From Kushneria avicenniae (GTDB taxonomy: Bacteria > Pseudomonadota > Gammaproteobacteria > Pseudomonadales > Halomonadaceae), in the NCBI RefSeq assembly GCF_900112585.1, contig NZ_FOLY01000001.1:620001-684000 (forward strand): DNA of 64,000 nt, given 5' to 3'. Under the pieces are notes generated by a model, which was not told where the DNA came from, made no database searches, and was given only the letters and a program-made list of their open reading frames with translations. Positions 18,418 to 27,174 of this stretch are shown here, in pieces. Numbering within the stretch: position 1 is the first letter of the stretch; each line of letters begins with the position of its first letter. Both the position numbers and the translations under genes were made by a program.

Positions 18418-18450
18418 GTACCCTCTCGACCCATCAGGCCTTGAGGGTAC
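18418..18450 (-). promoter_or_regulatory. Leader hairpin overlapping the argO ribosome-binding site
   Basis: GTACCCTC (18418-18425) and GAGGGTAC (18443-18450) are perfect 8-base complements with a 17-base spacer. In the minus-strand mRNA, the arm nearest the start codon contains the GAGGG of the Shine-Dalgarno. Folding would hide it, so translational control is plausible. Confidence 0.4.
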
Positions 18451-18469
18451 TTGTTTGACAAAATGCTGC

Positions 18470-18506
18470 CATGAAAGCTCCTGATACCCCATTCGGCGCT
18501 TTCATG
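18470..18506. repeat. Perfect 9-bp inverted repeat upstream of argO
   Basis: CATGAAAGC (18470-18478) and GCTTTCATG (18498-18506) are separated by 19 bases. It lies between the betC stop and argO. There is no T-tract, so it is either a weak betC 3' hairpin or an operator. Confidence 0.4.
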
Positions 18507-18552
18507 GACACCTCTGCGGATTAAACGTGCTCCGAAATATTCTGCCAGCACT

Positions 18553-20067
18553 CTACTCGCCGCGCGGAAAACGCTGCGATTCTTCAAGCACGTTGAGATC
18601 CATGTGGTTGCGCATGTAACGCTCGGACGCCACCTGCAACGGCTGATGGTCCCACGGGAAGTAGTGCCCGTTGCGCAGGGCTTCATACACGATCAAACGT
18701 CTGGCCTGACTTTCCCGAACATCGGCATCAAACCGTGCCATGTCCCAGCGATCCATCACCTTGCGGGTAAACTCGGTCAATACCGCATGGTACTGCGGAT
18801 CTTCGGCCAGGTTGTGCTGTTCATCCGGATCATTTTCCAGATCAAAAAGCTGAGGCGGATCGATCTCGCAATGATTGAATTTCCATTTGCCTTCACGAAT
18901 GGTGACCAACGGCGCATAGGTCCCTTCAGCGGCATACTCCATGTAGACCGGGGTATCGCGCTTGCCCTCTCTGATCAGCGGCAGCAGTGATTCGCCATCG
19001 GTCCAGTCCATGATGGCACTCAAATCGATACCGACCAGATCAGCCAGTGTCGGATTGACATCCAGCGAGGACACCGGCGTATCGATACGCTTCGGCTCAA
19101 GGCCGGGCGCACTGATCATCAGCGGCACGCGGGAAGAGCCTTCAAAGGGACTCATCTTGAACCAGAGGCCGCGCTCGCCGAGCATGTCACCGTGGTCAGA
19201 CACGAACAAGACGATGGTGTTGTCATCCATTCGGGTGCGCTTGAGCACATCCAGAATGCCGCCGATCTTGTCATCGACATACGACAGATTGGCGAAATAG
19301 CCCTGCCGCGCCCGACGCACATTTTCCGGCTTGATATCGAATTTCGTGTAGTCGTTGGCCTCGTAAAGGCGCTGCGAATGCGGGTCCTGATCCACATAGG
19401 GCACTTCGGAAAGCCTGGGCTCAAGGTGATCACAGTCGTTGTAAAGGTCCCAGAACCTGCGCCTTGCCACGTAAGGATCGTGAGGGTGGGTAAAGCTCAC
19501 ACACATCGCCCAGGGGCGATCATCATGACCGCGAGAGAGATCAAAGAGCTTCTGCTCGGCGTGGAAGGCGACCTCATCATCATATTCCATCTGGTTGGAG
19601 ATTTCTGCGACGCCAGCCCCGGTCACCGACCCCAGATTGTGATACCACCAGTCGATACGCTCACCGGGCCTGCGATAGTCCGGCGTCCAGCCGAAGTCGG
19701 GCGGATACACATCGGTGGTCAAACGATTTTCAAAACCGTGCAGCTGATCGGGGCCGACAAAATGCATTTTGCCGGACAGGCAGGTCTGATAGCCGGCACG
19801 CCTGAGATGGTGCGCCCAGGTCGGCACGCTTGACGGAAATTCGGCGGCATTGTCATAAACGCCGGTGCGAGAAGGCAACTGGCCCGACATGAAGGCGGCC
19901 CGTCCCGGCGCACAGAGGTAGCTGGGGGTATAAGCGTTCCTGAATCTGACGCTTCGCTGAGCCAGCGCCTTGAGATGTGGCATATGCAGAAAATCGGCCG
20001 GCCCATCTTCAAACAAGGTGCCGTTGACCTGATCAGCCATCAAAATCAATACATTGGGGCGTGTCAT
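18553..20067 (-). CDS. betC: Choline-sulfatase
   Basis: BetC hydrolyses choline-O-sulfate to choline and sulfate, feeding glycine betaine synthesis or sulfur supply. The 504-residue sulfatase starts RPNVLILMADQVNGTLF and has the CxPxR signature CAPGRAAF, where Cys52 would become formylglycine. It also has SGKMHFVGPDQLHGFENR, VSFTHPHDPY and VSDHGDMLGERGLW, all characteristic of BetC. The C-terminal extension with DMARFDADVRESQARRL is typical of choline-sulfatases. The ATG at 20067 has CGGAG upstream. No betA, betB or betI lies in the window. No signal peptide, so cytoplasmic. Confidence 0.95.
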   Translation of the reverse strand: MTRPNVLILMADQVNGTLFEDGPADFLHMPHLKALAQRSVRFRNAYTPSYLCAPGRAAFMSGQLPSRTGVYDNAAEFPSSVPTWAHHLRRAGYQTCLSGKMHFVGPDQLHGFENRLTTDVYPPDFGWTPDYRRPGERIDWWYHNLGSVTGAGVAEISNQMEYDDEVAFHAEQKLFDLSRGHDDRPWAMCVSFTHPHDPYVARRRFWDLYNDCDHLEPRLSEVPYVDQDPHSQRLYEANDYTKFDIKPENVRRARQGYFANLSYVDDKIGGILDVLKRTRMDDNTIVLFVSDHGDMLGERGLWFKMSPFEGSSRVPLMISAPGLEPKRIDTPVSSLDVNPTLADLVGIDLSAIMDWTDGESLLPLIREGKRDTPVYMEYAAEGTYAPLVTIREGKWKFNHCEIDPPQLFDLENDPDEQHNLAEDPQYHAVLTEFTRKVMDRWDMARFDADVRESQARRLIVYEALRNGHYFPWDHQPLQVASERYMRNHMDLNVLEESQRFPRGE

Positions 20068-20269
20068 CCAATTCTCCGAAGTCAGGTGAAGGGGCATTAA
20101 CCGCCTCTATAGCATGCGCGTTTTACCATGCATCCTGCGAATGATTTATAACGGGGCCAAGACCAGGCTCAGCTGGGCCTGAATGGATTCGGTGTCCGTG
20201 AGCGGCCGTCGGGGATATGCACCACACTTGACTTATCCTGCTCATGAATTTCTGACGGAGTGGCTTGCC

Positions 20270-21313
20270 ATGCGACAGCCCGGACACCTGTGTCATGCCC
20301 TGATAACCCTTGCCATGGTCTGGCTGGTATCGATGCCTGTCTCGGCCTCCCCAGCCATATCCGACGACCCGGTCGTAATGGCCCGACTGGCCGATCAGGC
20401 CGGTGCCCTGCCGCGCACTCACACCCTTTTGGTCGCCATTGATGGCAACACCGTGATCGATCGCGGCTATCGCGGTCACCGCACGGATCGGACAGCCAAT
20501 ATCAAGTCACTGTCCAAGACGCTGATATCAGCACTGGTCGGTGTCGCTATCGAACGAGGCGTCATCAAAAGCGTTGATCAGCCGGTGATCGAGCTGCTGG
20601 CGCCCGATCAAATACCGGCCGATGCCGATCCAAGAGTACGAGACATCACCGTGGGGCAACTGCTGTCGATGCAGGCAGGCCTTGAGCGCACATCAGGACA
20701 GCATTACGGGGCCTGGGTGGCCAGCCGCAACTGGGTACGCGATGCTCTTTCACGCCCCTTCGTGGACGAACCCGGCGGACGGATGCTCTACTCCACCGGC
20801 AATACGCACCTGCTGTCAGCGGCTCTGACTCATAGCACTGGCCGCTCAACGCTGACGCTCATGCGGGACTGGCTCGGCAAGCCACTGGACATCAGCGTTC
20901 CTCCCTGGACGCGCGACCCACAGGGCATCTATTTCGGTGGCAACGAAATGGGGCTGACACCACAGGCGCTGGTGACCTTTGGCGAAATGTATCGCCTCGG
21001 CGGCACATTCAACGGCAGGAACATCCTTCCCGAGACCTGGATTGACGCATCATGGCAGCCGCGAACACACTCGTTCTATAACGGTAATGATTACGGCTAT
21101 GGCTGGTTTCGCGACGAGATCGAGGGTGAACCGGTGTATTACGGCTGGGGCTATGGCGGACAGGTACTTTTTATTGTTCCGGGGCGCGACATGACGGTCG
21201 TATTGACCTCTGATCCCACCCCACCGTCGAGCGGTAGCTACCTGCGTCAGATCAAGGCCCTGATCGGTGAGCTGATCACGGCCACCGGACAGACCGGCAC
21301 CCCGGCGTCATGA
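20270..21313 (+). CDS. Exported serine hydrolase of the beta-lactamase/penicillin-binding fold
   Basis: A 347-residue class C beta-lactamase-like hydrolase (ABC of Pfam 'Beta-lactamase', 6-aminohexanoate-dimer-hydrolase type). It has a signal peptide ending VSASPA, then the nucleophile motif SLSK (Ser80-Lys83), the YSTGN segment for the second motif and GWGYGGQ near the C-terminus in place of the KTG motif. It probably acts in the periplasm on an ester or amide; true beta-lactamase activity is not indicated. The ATG at 20270 has GGAG at 10-13 bases. It is transcribed divergently from betC. Confidence 0.85.
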   Translation: MRQPGHLCHALITLAMVWLVSMPVSASPAISDDPVVMARLADQAGALPRTHTLLVAIDGNTVIDRGYRGHRTDRTANIKSLSKTLISALVGVAIERGVIKSVDQPVIELLAPDQIPADADPRVRDITVGQLLSMQAGLERTSGQHYGAWVASRNWVRDALSRPFVDEPGGRMLYSTGNTHLLSAALTHSTGRSTLTLMRDWLGKPLDISVPPWTRDPQGIYFGGNEMGLTPQALVTFGEMYRLGGTFNGRNILPETWIDASWQPRTHSFYNGNDYGYGWFRDEIEGEPVYYGWGYGGQVLFIVPGRDMTVVLTSDPTPPSSGSYLRQIKALIGELITATGQTGTPAS

Positions 21314-21380
21314 ATGCCGCCGGGTTTAATCAACATGGCGTAACGCATCAATATCGATCACGTCATGACCCTGAGGGTTG

Positions 21381-21575
21381 CTACTCGTTTCGAAGCTGCT
21401 GTGCGGCCTCCTTCTCAGCCTCTTCACGAGTCAGCCCTCTGGTCTCCATCAGACGTACCATCAAACGCTGTTTTTCGGCATCTTCGTAAAGGCGATCGCT
21501 GTTGGTGGCCACCGCGACCTGCGCCTTGACGTCGCTTTTAAACTTCTCGAACCGTCCATTGCCCTGCTTGCTCAT
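21381..21575 (-). CDS. Small charged protein, 64 residues, function unknown
   Basis: The ATG at 21575 is preceded by AGGAGGG, a very strong ribosome site. The product starts MSKQGNGRFEKFKSDVKAQ and is mostly helical and highly charged, ending REEAEKEAAQQLRNE. There is no signal peptide, membrane span or known domain. The gene is convergent with the serine hydrolase and its promoter must lie in the 21576-22131 spacer. Confidence 0.7.
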   Translation of the reverse strand: MSKQGNGRFEKFKSDVKAQVAVATNSDRLYEDAEKQRLMVRLMETRGLTREEAEKEAAQQLRNE

Positions 21576-22131
21576 CGATTACCCTCCTGGTTGGCATGAT
21601 AGTGATTGGGCCGCATACGACACCTGATAGTTCCCGTCATGACAGGCACGTGACGCCGCATGGCGTATTGTCGAGTAACGGGTATTCACGTGCCATTACG
21701 GTGGCTGGAGACAACCATCATCGATTGCTCGTTTTTTTGAACAATGCGCTAACCCAGGTTAGAGGAAGGTGTATCAAAAGAAGCCGGAAACGTAAGCCGG
21801 TATGACTCGATGCAAACGCAATTGGACGATAAAAGAATCAGGTGAGCACAACGAAATGCCATAAATTTCAGGAAGGAAAAGATCGGCGAGAATTGCCGCA
21901 GCTGCGGATATACACGCCAACATGATGGTGCCTGAAGCGGTATCGTCAGATATTCGGCGTCAAGGCGTAGATCTGAGCGTCAACCCTGATGATGGGATAT
22001 CCGGGCCGTTGCGGCCCTTTGAGACGGCAGAATTTCCGAGGACGTTTTCGATGTCTGAGCAGGCATTTACCAGAATGGCGACTGCAGATCCAAACGCGGG
22101 ACCCACAGTACGCCAAAACTTTCAAGACTGT
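21576..22131. other. Non-coding spacer with a structured segment
   Basis: No supportable gene is present in these 556 bases. The segment 21645-21694 is a long-range inverted repeat, listed separately. A T7 run occurs at about 21732-21738. The heptamer AAGCCGG occurs twice, 13 bases apart, near 21781-21800, and a small GGGCCG/CGGCCC hairpin lies at 22003-22017. The 64-residue protein promoter should be at the left end. Confidence 0.5.
21645..21694. repeat. Structured inverted repeat with two CACGTG cores
   Basis: GGCACGTGA (21645-21653) and TCACGTGCC (21686-21694) are perfect 9-base complements. They enclose a CGCC-GCAT-GGCG hairpin at 21654-21665. As RNA this would fold as a stem with an internal hairpin; as DNA it offers two identical CACGTG palindromes 40 bases apart. 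Confidence 0.45.
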
Positions 22132-23721
22132 TCAGCCGTAGATGCCCTGACTGCGCAGATAATCTTCATAGCTGCCGCTGAAGTCCACGATGCCATCGTC
22201 TTTCATCTCGATGATGCGCGTGGCCAGCGAGCTGACAAACTCGCGGTCATGGCTGACAAAGATCAGCGTGCCGGGATAGTTTTCCAGCGCCAGGTTGAGT
22301 GCCTCGATCGACTCCATATCCAGGTGGTTGGTCGGTTCGTCCATCACCAGTACGTTGGGCTTTTGTAGCGCCAGCTTGCCAAAGAGCATACGCCCCTGCT
22401 CACCACCGGAAATGACGCGTACCGACTTGCCGATATCATCGTTGGAAAAGAGCATGCGCCCCAATGCCGAGCGTACCTGCTGCTCGCCCTGAGTGGTCCA
22501 CTGCCCCATCCAGTCAAACAGCGTTTCACCACCTTCGAAATCCGCGGCATGATCCTGCGCGAAGTAACCGACTTCGGCCGCGTCGGTCCACTTCACTTCC
22601 CCACTGTCCACGGCCATATCGCCGGTCAGACAGTTGAGCAGTGTGGTCTTGCCGATGCCGTTGGGGCCGATGATGGCCACTCGCTCACCGGCCTCGACCT
22701 GCAGGCCGAAACGCTTGAACAGGACGTTATCGCCCCAGGCCTTGCTGATGTTTTCTACCGTCAGCGCCTGACGATGAATCTTTTTGTTCTGCTCAAAGCG
22801 AATGAAGGGACTGACACGCGAGGACGGCTTGACCTCCTCGAGCTGAATCTTGTCGATCTTGCGCTGGCGCGAGGTCGCCTGCTTGGCCTTGGAGGCGTTG
22901 GCCGAGAAGCGGCTGACAAACTGCTGAAGCTCGGCGATTTCGGCCTTTTTCCTGGCGTTGTCGGCGTGCAGGCGTTCGCGGGCCTGGGTGGCGGCGATCA
23001 TGTACTCATCATAGTTACCCGGGAACAGACGCAGTTCGCCGTAGTCCAGGTCGGCCATGTGGGTGCAGACGCTGTTCAGGAAGTGGCGATCGTGAGAGAT
23101 GATGATCATCGTCGCACGACGTGCCTTGAGGATGTCCTCCAGCCAGCGGATGGTATTGATGTCCAGATGGTTGGTCGGCTCATCAAGCAGCAGGATATCC
23201 GGGTCGGCAAAGAGTGCCTGCGCCAGCAGCACGCGTAGTTTCCAGCCCGGCGCCACGGTGCTCATCAGGTCCTGGTGCTGCTCGTCACCGATGCCAAGCC
23301 CCTGCAGCAGCTCGCCGGCCCGCGCCTCGGCGGTATAGCCATCCAGTTCGGCATAGCGCACCTCCAGATCGGCAACCTTCATGCCGTCTTCCTCGGACAT
23401 CTCGGTCTGGGCGTAGATGCGCTCGCGCTCGGCCGCCACGTGCCAGAGCTCTTCATGGCCCATGATGACGGTATCAATGACCCGCTCGCTCTCGAAGGCA
23501 AACTGATCCTGACGCAGCTTGCCCAGCCGGGTCGTGGCATCCTTCATGACCTGCCCGGCAGAAGGCTCGAGATCGCCGCCGAGGATTTTCATGAAGGTGG
23601 ATTTGCCGCAGCCGTTGGCGCCGATCAGGCCATAGCGGTGGCCGTTGCCGAACTTGACCGAAACGTTTTCAAACAGCGGCTTCGGACCGAACTGCATGGT
23701 GATGTTGGCAGTAGAGAGCAA
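22132..23721 (-). CDS. ybiT: ABC-F family ATPase YbiT
   Basis: A soluble ABC-F protein of 529 residues with two ATPase domains: GANGCGKST with [11 protein letters not shown], and GPNGIGKTT with [11 protein letters not shown] linker rich in Arg, Lys and Gln separates them ([21 protein letters not shown]). It aligns closely with E. coli YbiT over its length, including [23 protein letters not shown] proteins bind the ribosomal E site and relieve stalling. The start is a TTG at 23721, supported by GGAAATTCCCC upstream and by the match to the YbiT N-terminus. Confidence 0.95.
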   Translation of the reverse strand: MLSTANITMQFGPKPLFENVSVKFGNGHRYGLIGANGCGKSTFMKILGGDLEPSAGQVMKDATTRLGKLRQDQFAFESERVIDTVIMGHEELWHVAAERERIYAQTEMSEEDGMKVADLEVRYAELDGYTAEARAGELLQGLGIGDEQHQDLMSTVAPGWKLRVLLAQALFADPDILLLDEPTNHLDINTIRWLEDILKARRATMIIISHDRHFLNSVCTHMADLDYGELRLFPGNYDEYMIAATQARERLHADNARKKAEIAELQQFVSRFSANASKAKQATSRQRKIDKIQLEEVKPSSRVSPFIRFEQNKKIHRQALTVENISKAWGDNVLFKRFGLQVEAGERVAIIGPNGIGKTTLLNCLTGDMAVDSGEVKWTDAAEVGYFAQDHAADFEGGETLFDWMGQWTTQGEQQVRSALGRMLFSNDDIGKSVRVISGGEQGRMLFGKLALQKPNVLVMDEPTNHLDMESIEALNLALENYPGTLIFVSHDREFVSSLATRIIEMKDDGIVDFSGSYEDYLRSQGIYG

Positions 23722-24004
23722 GGGGAATTTCCGAAAAGGCGCCCGAACCGGCAGGCCGGCTCGGGCGTGAATGATGATGTGTGGCGGGCGATTGTACGCG
23801 TCTGCCGAAAGACTTTACAGGCAGGCCACGTGCACGGGCTCAGTCCGTACCGGTCTCGCCCGGAAGCGCCGGCGTTTGCTCGCTATCCCCGCCGATTTCA
23901 GGTTTCACTGCTTCAAGGGTCAATATCGATGAACAGTGGGGAGACCATTTCGATCTCGAGCACCAGCTGTCCCTGCATACGCTGGAAGATCTGACGCGGG
24001 CGCG
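23722..24004. other. Spacer between the MFS gene and ybiT
   Basis: The 283 bases hold no supportable gene. A strong hairpin at 23741-23766 precedes ybiT. A short open frame near 23920-24008 has codon use like real genes but no start signal. Confidence 0.4.
23741..23766 (-). promoter_or_regulatory. Hairpin in the ybiT leader
   Basis: On the minus strand GCCCGA-G-CCGG and CCGG-U-UCGGGC pair in an 11-bp stem with a G-U pair and a 4-base loop. TTTTC follows within a few bases. It lies about 20 bases before the TTG start, so it may attenuate or terminate read-through from the MFS gene. Confidence 0.4.
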
Positions 24005-25252
24005 CTAGAGCGCTTCTGCCCTGACTTCACTGTCCAATCGCGCCTCACGCTCGGCGCGCGCCCGCCGTTTGATCGAGATGGTATAAAGCGCGGCACACAG
24101 TCCAAAGCCTGCCAGACTGCAAAGTGCGGCAAACAGAAAGATGCTCGAATAGCCGGCACGGTTGGCGATAAAGCCCGCCAGCGGTCCGGTCAACCCCACG
24201 GCGGCATCCAGAAAGACCGAGTAGGCGCCAAGGGCGGCACTGCGGCTGGTCGCGGCAATCTTGGCCACTGCGACCACGCCCAGCGCCGGATAGATCAGCG
24301 ACACACCCAGCCCCGCCAGCACCGCACCCAGTAGCGCCACACCCGGATGGCTGGCCTGCCACAGGGCCAAAAGCCCCGCCAGCTCGACCGTAAAGCACAC
24401 CAGCGTCACGCGGTAGCCACCAAAGCGATTGACGGTACCGGCAAAGAGCACCCGCGCGGTGATAAAGGCCATGCCAAAGGCGCTCAGCCCCCAGGCCGCG
24501 TGGTCCCACTGCTGTTCGGCGTAATAAAGGGTGATGAAGGTCGCGATCACGCCGTAACCGACCGAGCTCAGCGCCAGCGCCCCGCCATAGGGCGCCACCA
24601 CCCGAAAGACTCGCGCAAACGGCACCCGCTTGCCGCTGACAATCGGTGAGGCCGGACGTCGCCAGGCCAGCGCCAGTGCCAACGCCCCGATCAGCACGAT
24701 AAAAAGCCCCACGCTGATCACCCCAAGATTCTGGGCCAGCACCGCGCCCAGCGGCGCACCGATCGCCAGTGCGCCAAAACCTGCAATGCCGTTCCAGGAG
24801 ATCACCTTGCTCATCAGGGTCGGCCCCACCAGCCCGATGCCCCAGCTCAGCGAGCCTGTGCCGATCATGCCCTGGGAAATGCCCAGCGCCAGCCGGCTCA
24901 GGATCAGAATCAACAGACTCAGGACCGGCCACTGAACGCACAGCGCTGCCAGCAGGATCAGCGCACCATTGAGCGCACAGCCCATCATGCCCAGCAGCAC
25001 CACGCGTTTGGCGCCAAGACGGTCAGCCATCTGGCTGGAGAAGGGTCGCGACAGCAGGGTCGCCACGAACTGAAGGCTGATGACGGCGCCAACGGTGACG
25101 GCATCAAAGCCCAGCGCGCCGTGCATCCAGGGCGGCAGCACAGTCAGCGTCATGCCGATGCAGAGCATGCTGACGAAGGTGGAGCTGACGATGGCGATAA
25201 TGCGTAGATTGGTGTTTGCGGAAGCAGTTTCCGCCGAATGATCTGAAGGCAT
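24005..25252 (-). CDS. MFS transporter, YfcJ/YhhS-like
   Basis: A 415-residue major facilitator with twelve predicted spans. It has the loop 2-3 motif RPFSSQMADRLGAKRVVLLG and the helix 4-5 segment LSRLALGISQGMIGTGSLSWGIGLVGP, which resembles the YfcJ/YhhS group of sugar or drug efflux proteins. The N-terminus has about 15 polar residues before the first helix. The C-terminus is a charged cytoplasmic tail. Ribosome site is weak (GGGACC). The substrate is unknown. Confidence 0.88.
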   Translation of the reverse strand: MPSDHSAETASANTNLRIIAIVSSTFVSMLCIGMTLTVLPPWMHGALGFDAVTVGAVISLQFVATLLSRPFSSQMADRLGAKRVVLLGMMGCALNGALILLAALCVQWPVLSLLILILSRLALGISQGMIGTGSLSWGIGLVGPTLMSKVISWNGIAGFGALAIGAPLGAVLAQNLGVISVGLFIVLIGALALALAWRRPASPIVSGKRVPFARVFRVVAPYGGALALSSVGYGVIATFITLYYAEQQWDHAAWGLSAFGMAFITARVLFAGTVNRFGGYRVTLVCFTVELAGLLALWQASHPGVALLGAVLAGLGVSLIYPALGVVAVAKIAATSRSAALGAYSVFLDAAVGLTGPLAGFIANRAGYSSIFLFAALCSLAGFGLCAALYTISIKRRARAEREARLDSEVRAEAL

Positions 25253-25341
25253 GGTCCCGGTCGATAGTGGTCACGGCGTGGTTGTATGACATTTACCATA
25301 CGCCTGACGAGGCGTTTGTAACAGTCAGACGTTCGACCCCG

Positions 25342-26565
25342 TCACGGCCCGGTCAATGCGCCCGCCAGCGCCTGATCAAGATGCCCGTTGCCCGTCACCT
25401 GCACCCGGGCAAGCCCCAGAAACCGGGCCAGACGTTCAAGTTCCTTCAAGAGCGCCGGCGCCAGAGCCGCCATCGGGACGCCCGATTCAGGGTGGGCAGC
25501 CATCACCTGCAGAACGCCGGCGGCCCGCTCGGCCTTGAGGTCGACCCGCGCGACCATCTGACCGGCCATCATGAAGGGCAGCACGTAATAGCCGTACTGG
25601 CGCAGATGCGACGGCGTGTAAATCTCGATACGGTAGTGAAAACCAAACACCCGCGCGGCGCGTTCGCGATCCCACATCAGGGGATCAAAGGGCGACAGCA
25701 GCGCGGTCGCCTCACTCGACCGGCGACGCCTTCGCGCACTGACATGTTGCCAGGCCGGCACCGACCAGCCCTCGACCTCGACGGGTAACAGCTCACCGGC
25801 GTCGACCAGCTCGTCGATACGCGCGCGCGTCTCGCGAACATCGAGGCGGAAATAGCGCTGCATGTCCCGCGCAATGGCCACACCCATGGCGCAGGCCGCC
25901 CGCGCCACCAGCGAACGCTGGGCCGCCTCCGGTGACAGCATCGGCGCCTCGACGGCCTCTCGGCCCACCACGCGCTCGGGCAGATCATAGACCCGCTCGA
26001 AACTGCCGCGGCGATGAGCCACCAGCACCTGGCCGCTCCAGAAAAGGTATTCAAGCGCTGACTTGCCGTGGCTCCAGCCCCACCAGCGCCCCTGCCCACG
26101 GCCGCCCTCACTCAGATCGGAGGCCGCCAGCGCGCCGCAGTCGCGAATCTCGTCGAGCACACGGGCAATGAAGACCGGGTTGTCACGGGAAAAGCGCTCA
26201 AGGCGCTTGTAGAGGCCGCCACCGCCCTCACGGGCGCGCTGCATGCGAAAGCGATAGAGCGGATAATCTTCCACCGGAATCAGCGACGCCTCGTGTCCCC
26301 AGTATTCAAACAGACGCCTTCTGGAAGGTGGCCCCTGGTTGAAGCGCTCGAGCCGCGTTCGGTCATAGGGTCCGAGCCGGGAATACAGTGGCATATAGTG
26401 CGCCCGACACAGCACGTTGACGCTGTCGATCTGTAAAAGCCCCAGCCTTCGGACAAGGTTTAAAAGCGCCTGACTGCCGGGTTCAGGACCATCACGATCG
26501 GCGCCAAAGCCCTGCATGGCCAGTGTCATGTGGCGAACGGTTGATGCTGATAGATGACGGATCAT
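25342..26565 (-). CDS. ycaQ: YcaQ/AlkX-type winged-helix DNA glycosylase
   Basis: A 407-residue protein of the HTH_42 (AlkZ/YcaQ) family, which removes bulky alkylated bases and unhooks interstrand crosslinks. The family catalytic motif is visible as LLQIDSVNV with Gln45 and Asp47, the QxD form found in E. coli YcaQ. FEYWGHEASLIP, WGWSHGKSALEYLFWSGQVLVAHR and LSPFDPLMWDRERAARVFGF match conserved blocks. The length equals YcaQ (about 410). The ATG at 26565 is chosen because an upstream extension of 24 residues is not family-like; AGGAAC is the nearest ribosome site. Confidence 0.9.
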   Translation of the reverse strand: MIRHLSASTVRHMTLAMQGFGADRDGPEPGSQALLNLVRRLGLLQIDSVNVLCRAHYMPLYSRLGPYDRTRLERFNQGPPSRRRLFEYWGHEASLIPVEDYPLYRFRMQRAREGGGGLYKRLERFSRDNPVFIARVLDEIRDCGALAASDLSEGGRGQGRWWGWSHGKSALEYLFWSGQVLVAHRRGSFERVYDLPERVVGREAVEAPMLSPEAAQRSLVARAACAMGVAIARDMQRYFRLDVRETRARIDELVDAGELLPVEVEGWSVPAWQHVSARRRRRSSEATALLSPFDPLMWDRERAARVFGFHYRIEIYTPSHLRQYGYYVLPFMMAGQMVARVDLKAERAAGVLQVMAAHPESGVPMAALAPALLKELERLARFLGLARVQVTGNGHLDQALAGALTGP

Positions 26566-26648
26566 GGCGCTGCGTGTTCCTGTCGTATACCCTGGCATGA
26601 CCGCAAGGCCACCTGTATCGGTGCCGTCACACGTCATGGAGCGTCTTC

Positions 26649-27104
26649 ATGGTCAAATTCATCGCCGCATCTCACTCTACGATTCGCGCCCTGCTGCCCT
26701 GTCTGCTGCTGGGCGTAACGCTGGCTCAGGCCGCGCCGCCGACCTCCGAGCGTGTCGGACTGCCCGATGACGCCCGCCCTGTCTGGATTGGTGATCAGCG
26801 CTACTATCTTGCGCGCGACACCTGGTTTGTGGCTTCCGGCAGTGACGGACGCTATACGCCAACGCCCGCCCCGCGCGAGGTTCAGATGGCCGGAATCAAC
26901 ATGTTTGATGTGATCGCCTATCCCATCGACGGACAGGATCTGCGCCAGCAGCAGCAGGATCGAGGCCGGTGTCATCGCTGGGCGATCGACCAAAGCGGTT
27001 TTGACCCTGCCGCCACGCTGACACCGCCCTCGCGCCTGCAGGCCGATACCTGGCGACGCGCGCTGGCCGCCTGTCTCGCCGGCCATCGCTACAGCGTCCA
27101 GTAG
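26649..27104 (+). CDS. Periplasmic protein of unknown function (DUF6515-like)
   Basis: A 151-residue protein with a signal peptide ending AQA. The mature part has the sequence YPIDGQDLRQQQQDRGRCHRWAIDQSGFDP, of a type found in small gammaproteobacterial periplasmic proteins (Gly-Gln-x3-Gln-x3-Asp-Arg-x2-Cys-His-x-Trp-Ala). This block is reminiscent of DUF6515. Two Cys are present in the mature protein. GGAG precedes the ATG. Its stop codon lies in a tandem repeat (27099-27152). The gene is divergent from ycaQ. Function is unknown. Confidence 0.7.
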   Translation: MVKFIAASHSTIRALLPCLLLGVTLAQAAPPTSERVGLPDDARPVWIGDQRYYLARDTWFVASGSDGRYTPTPAPREVQMAGINMFDVIAYPIDGQDLRQQQQDRGRCHRWAIDQSGFDPAATLTPPSRLQADTWRRALAACLAGHRYSVQ

Positions 27105-27152
27105 CCCTTCAGCGTGCAGTAGTCCTTCAACGTGCAGTAGTCCTTCAGCATG
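27099..27152. repeat. Three tandem 18-bp repeats spanning a stop codon
   Basis: Three imperfect copies of CAGTAGTCCTTCAGCGTG run from 27099, 27117 and 27135. The unit is a multiple of three, so the stop TAG of the upstream gene recurs in frame in each copy. Confidence 0.85.
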
Positions 27153-27174
27153 CAATGGCAGCTCAACGCCCGAC

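Noticed and set aside
21922-22368. 148-codon frame running from the spacer into ybiT antisense
   Set aside because: Its second half is antisense to ybiT and its first half has no ribosome site or motif.
23781-24008. Short frame ending with a carrier-protein-like segment (FDLEHQLSLHTLEDL)
   Set aside because: The end looks faintly like an acyl-carrier C-terminus, but there is no start signal, no Ser attachment site and no upstream domain.
27099-27152. CRISPR array
   Set aside because: The 18-bp units are head to tail without spacers and there are no cas genes.
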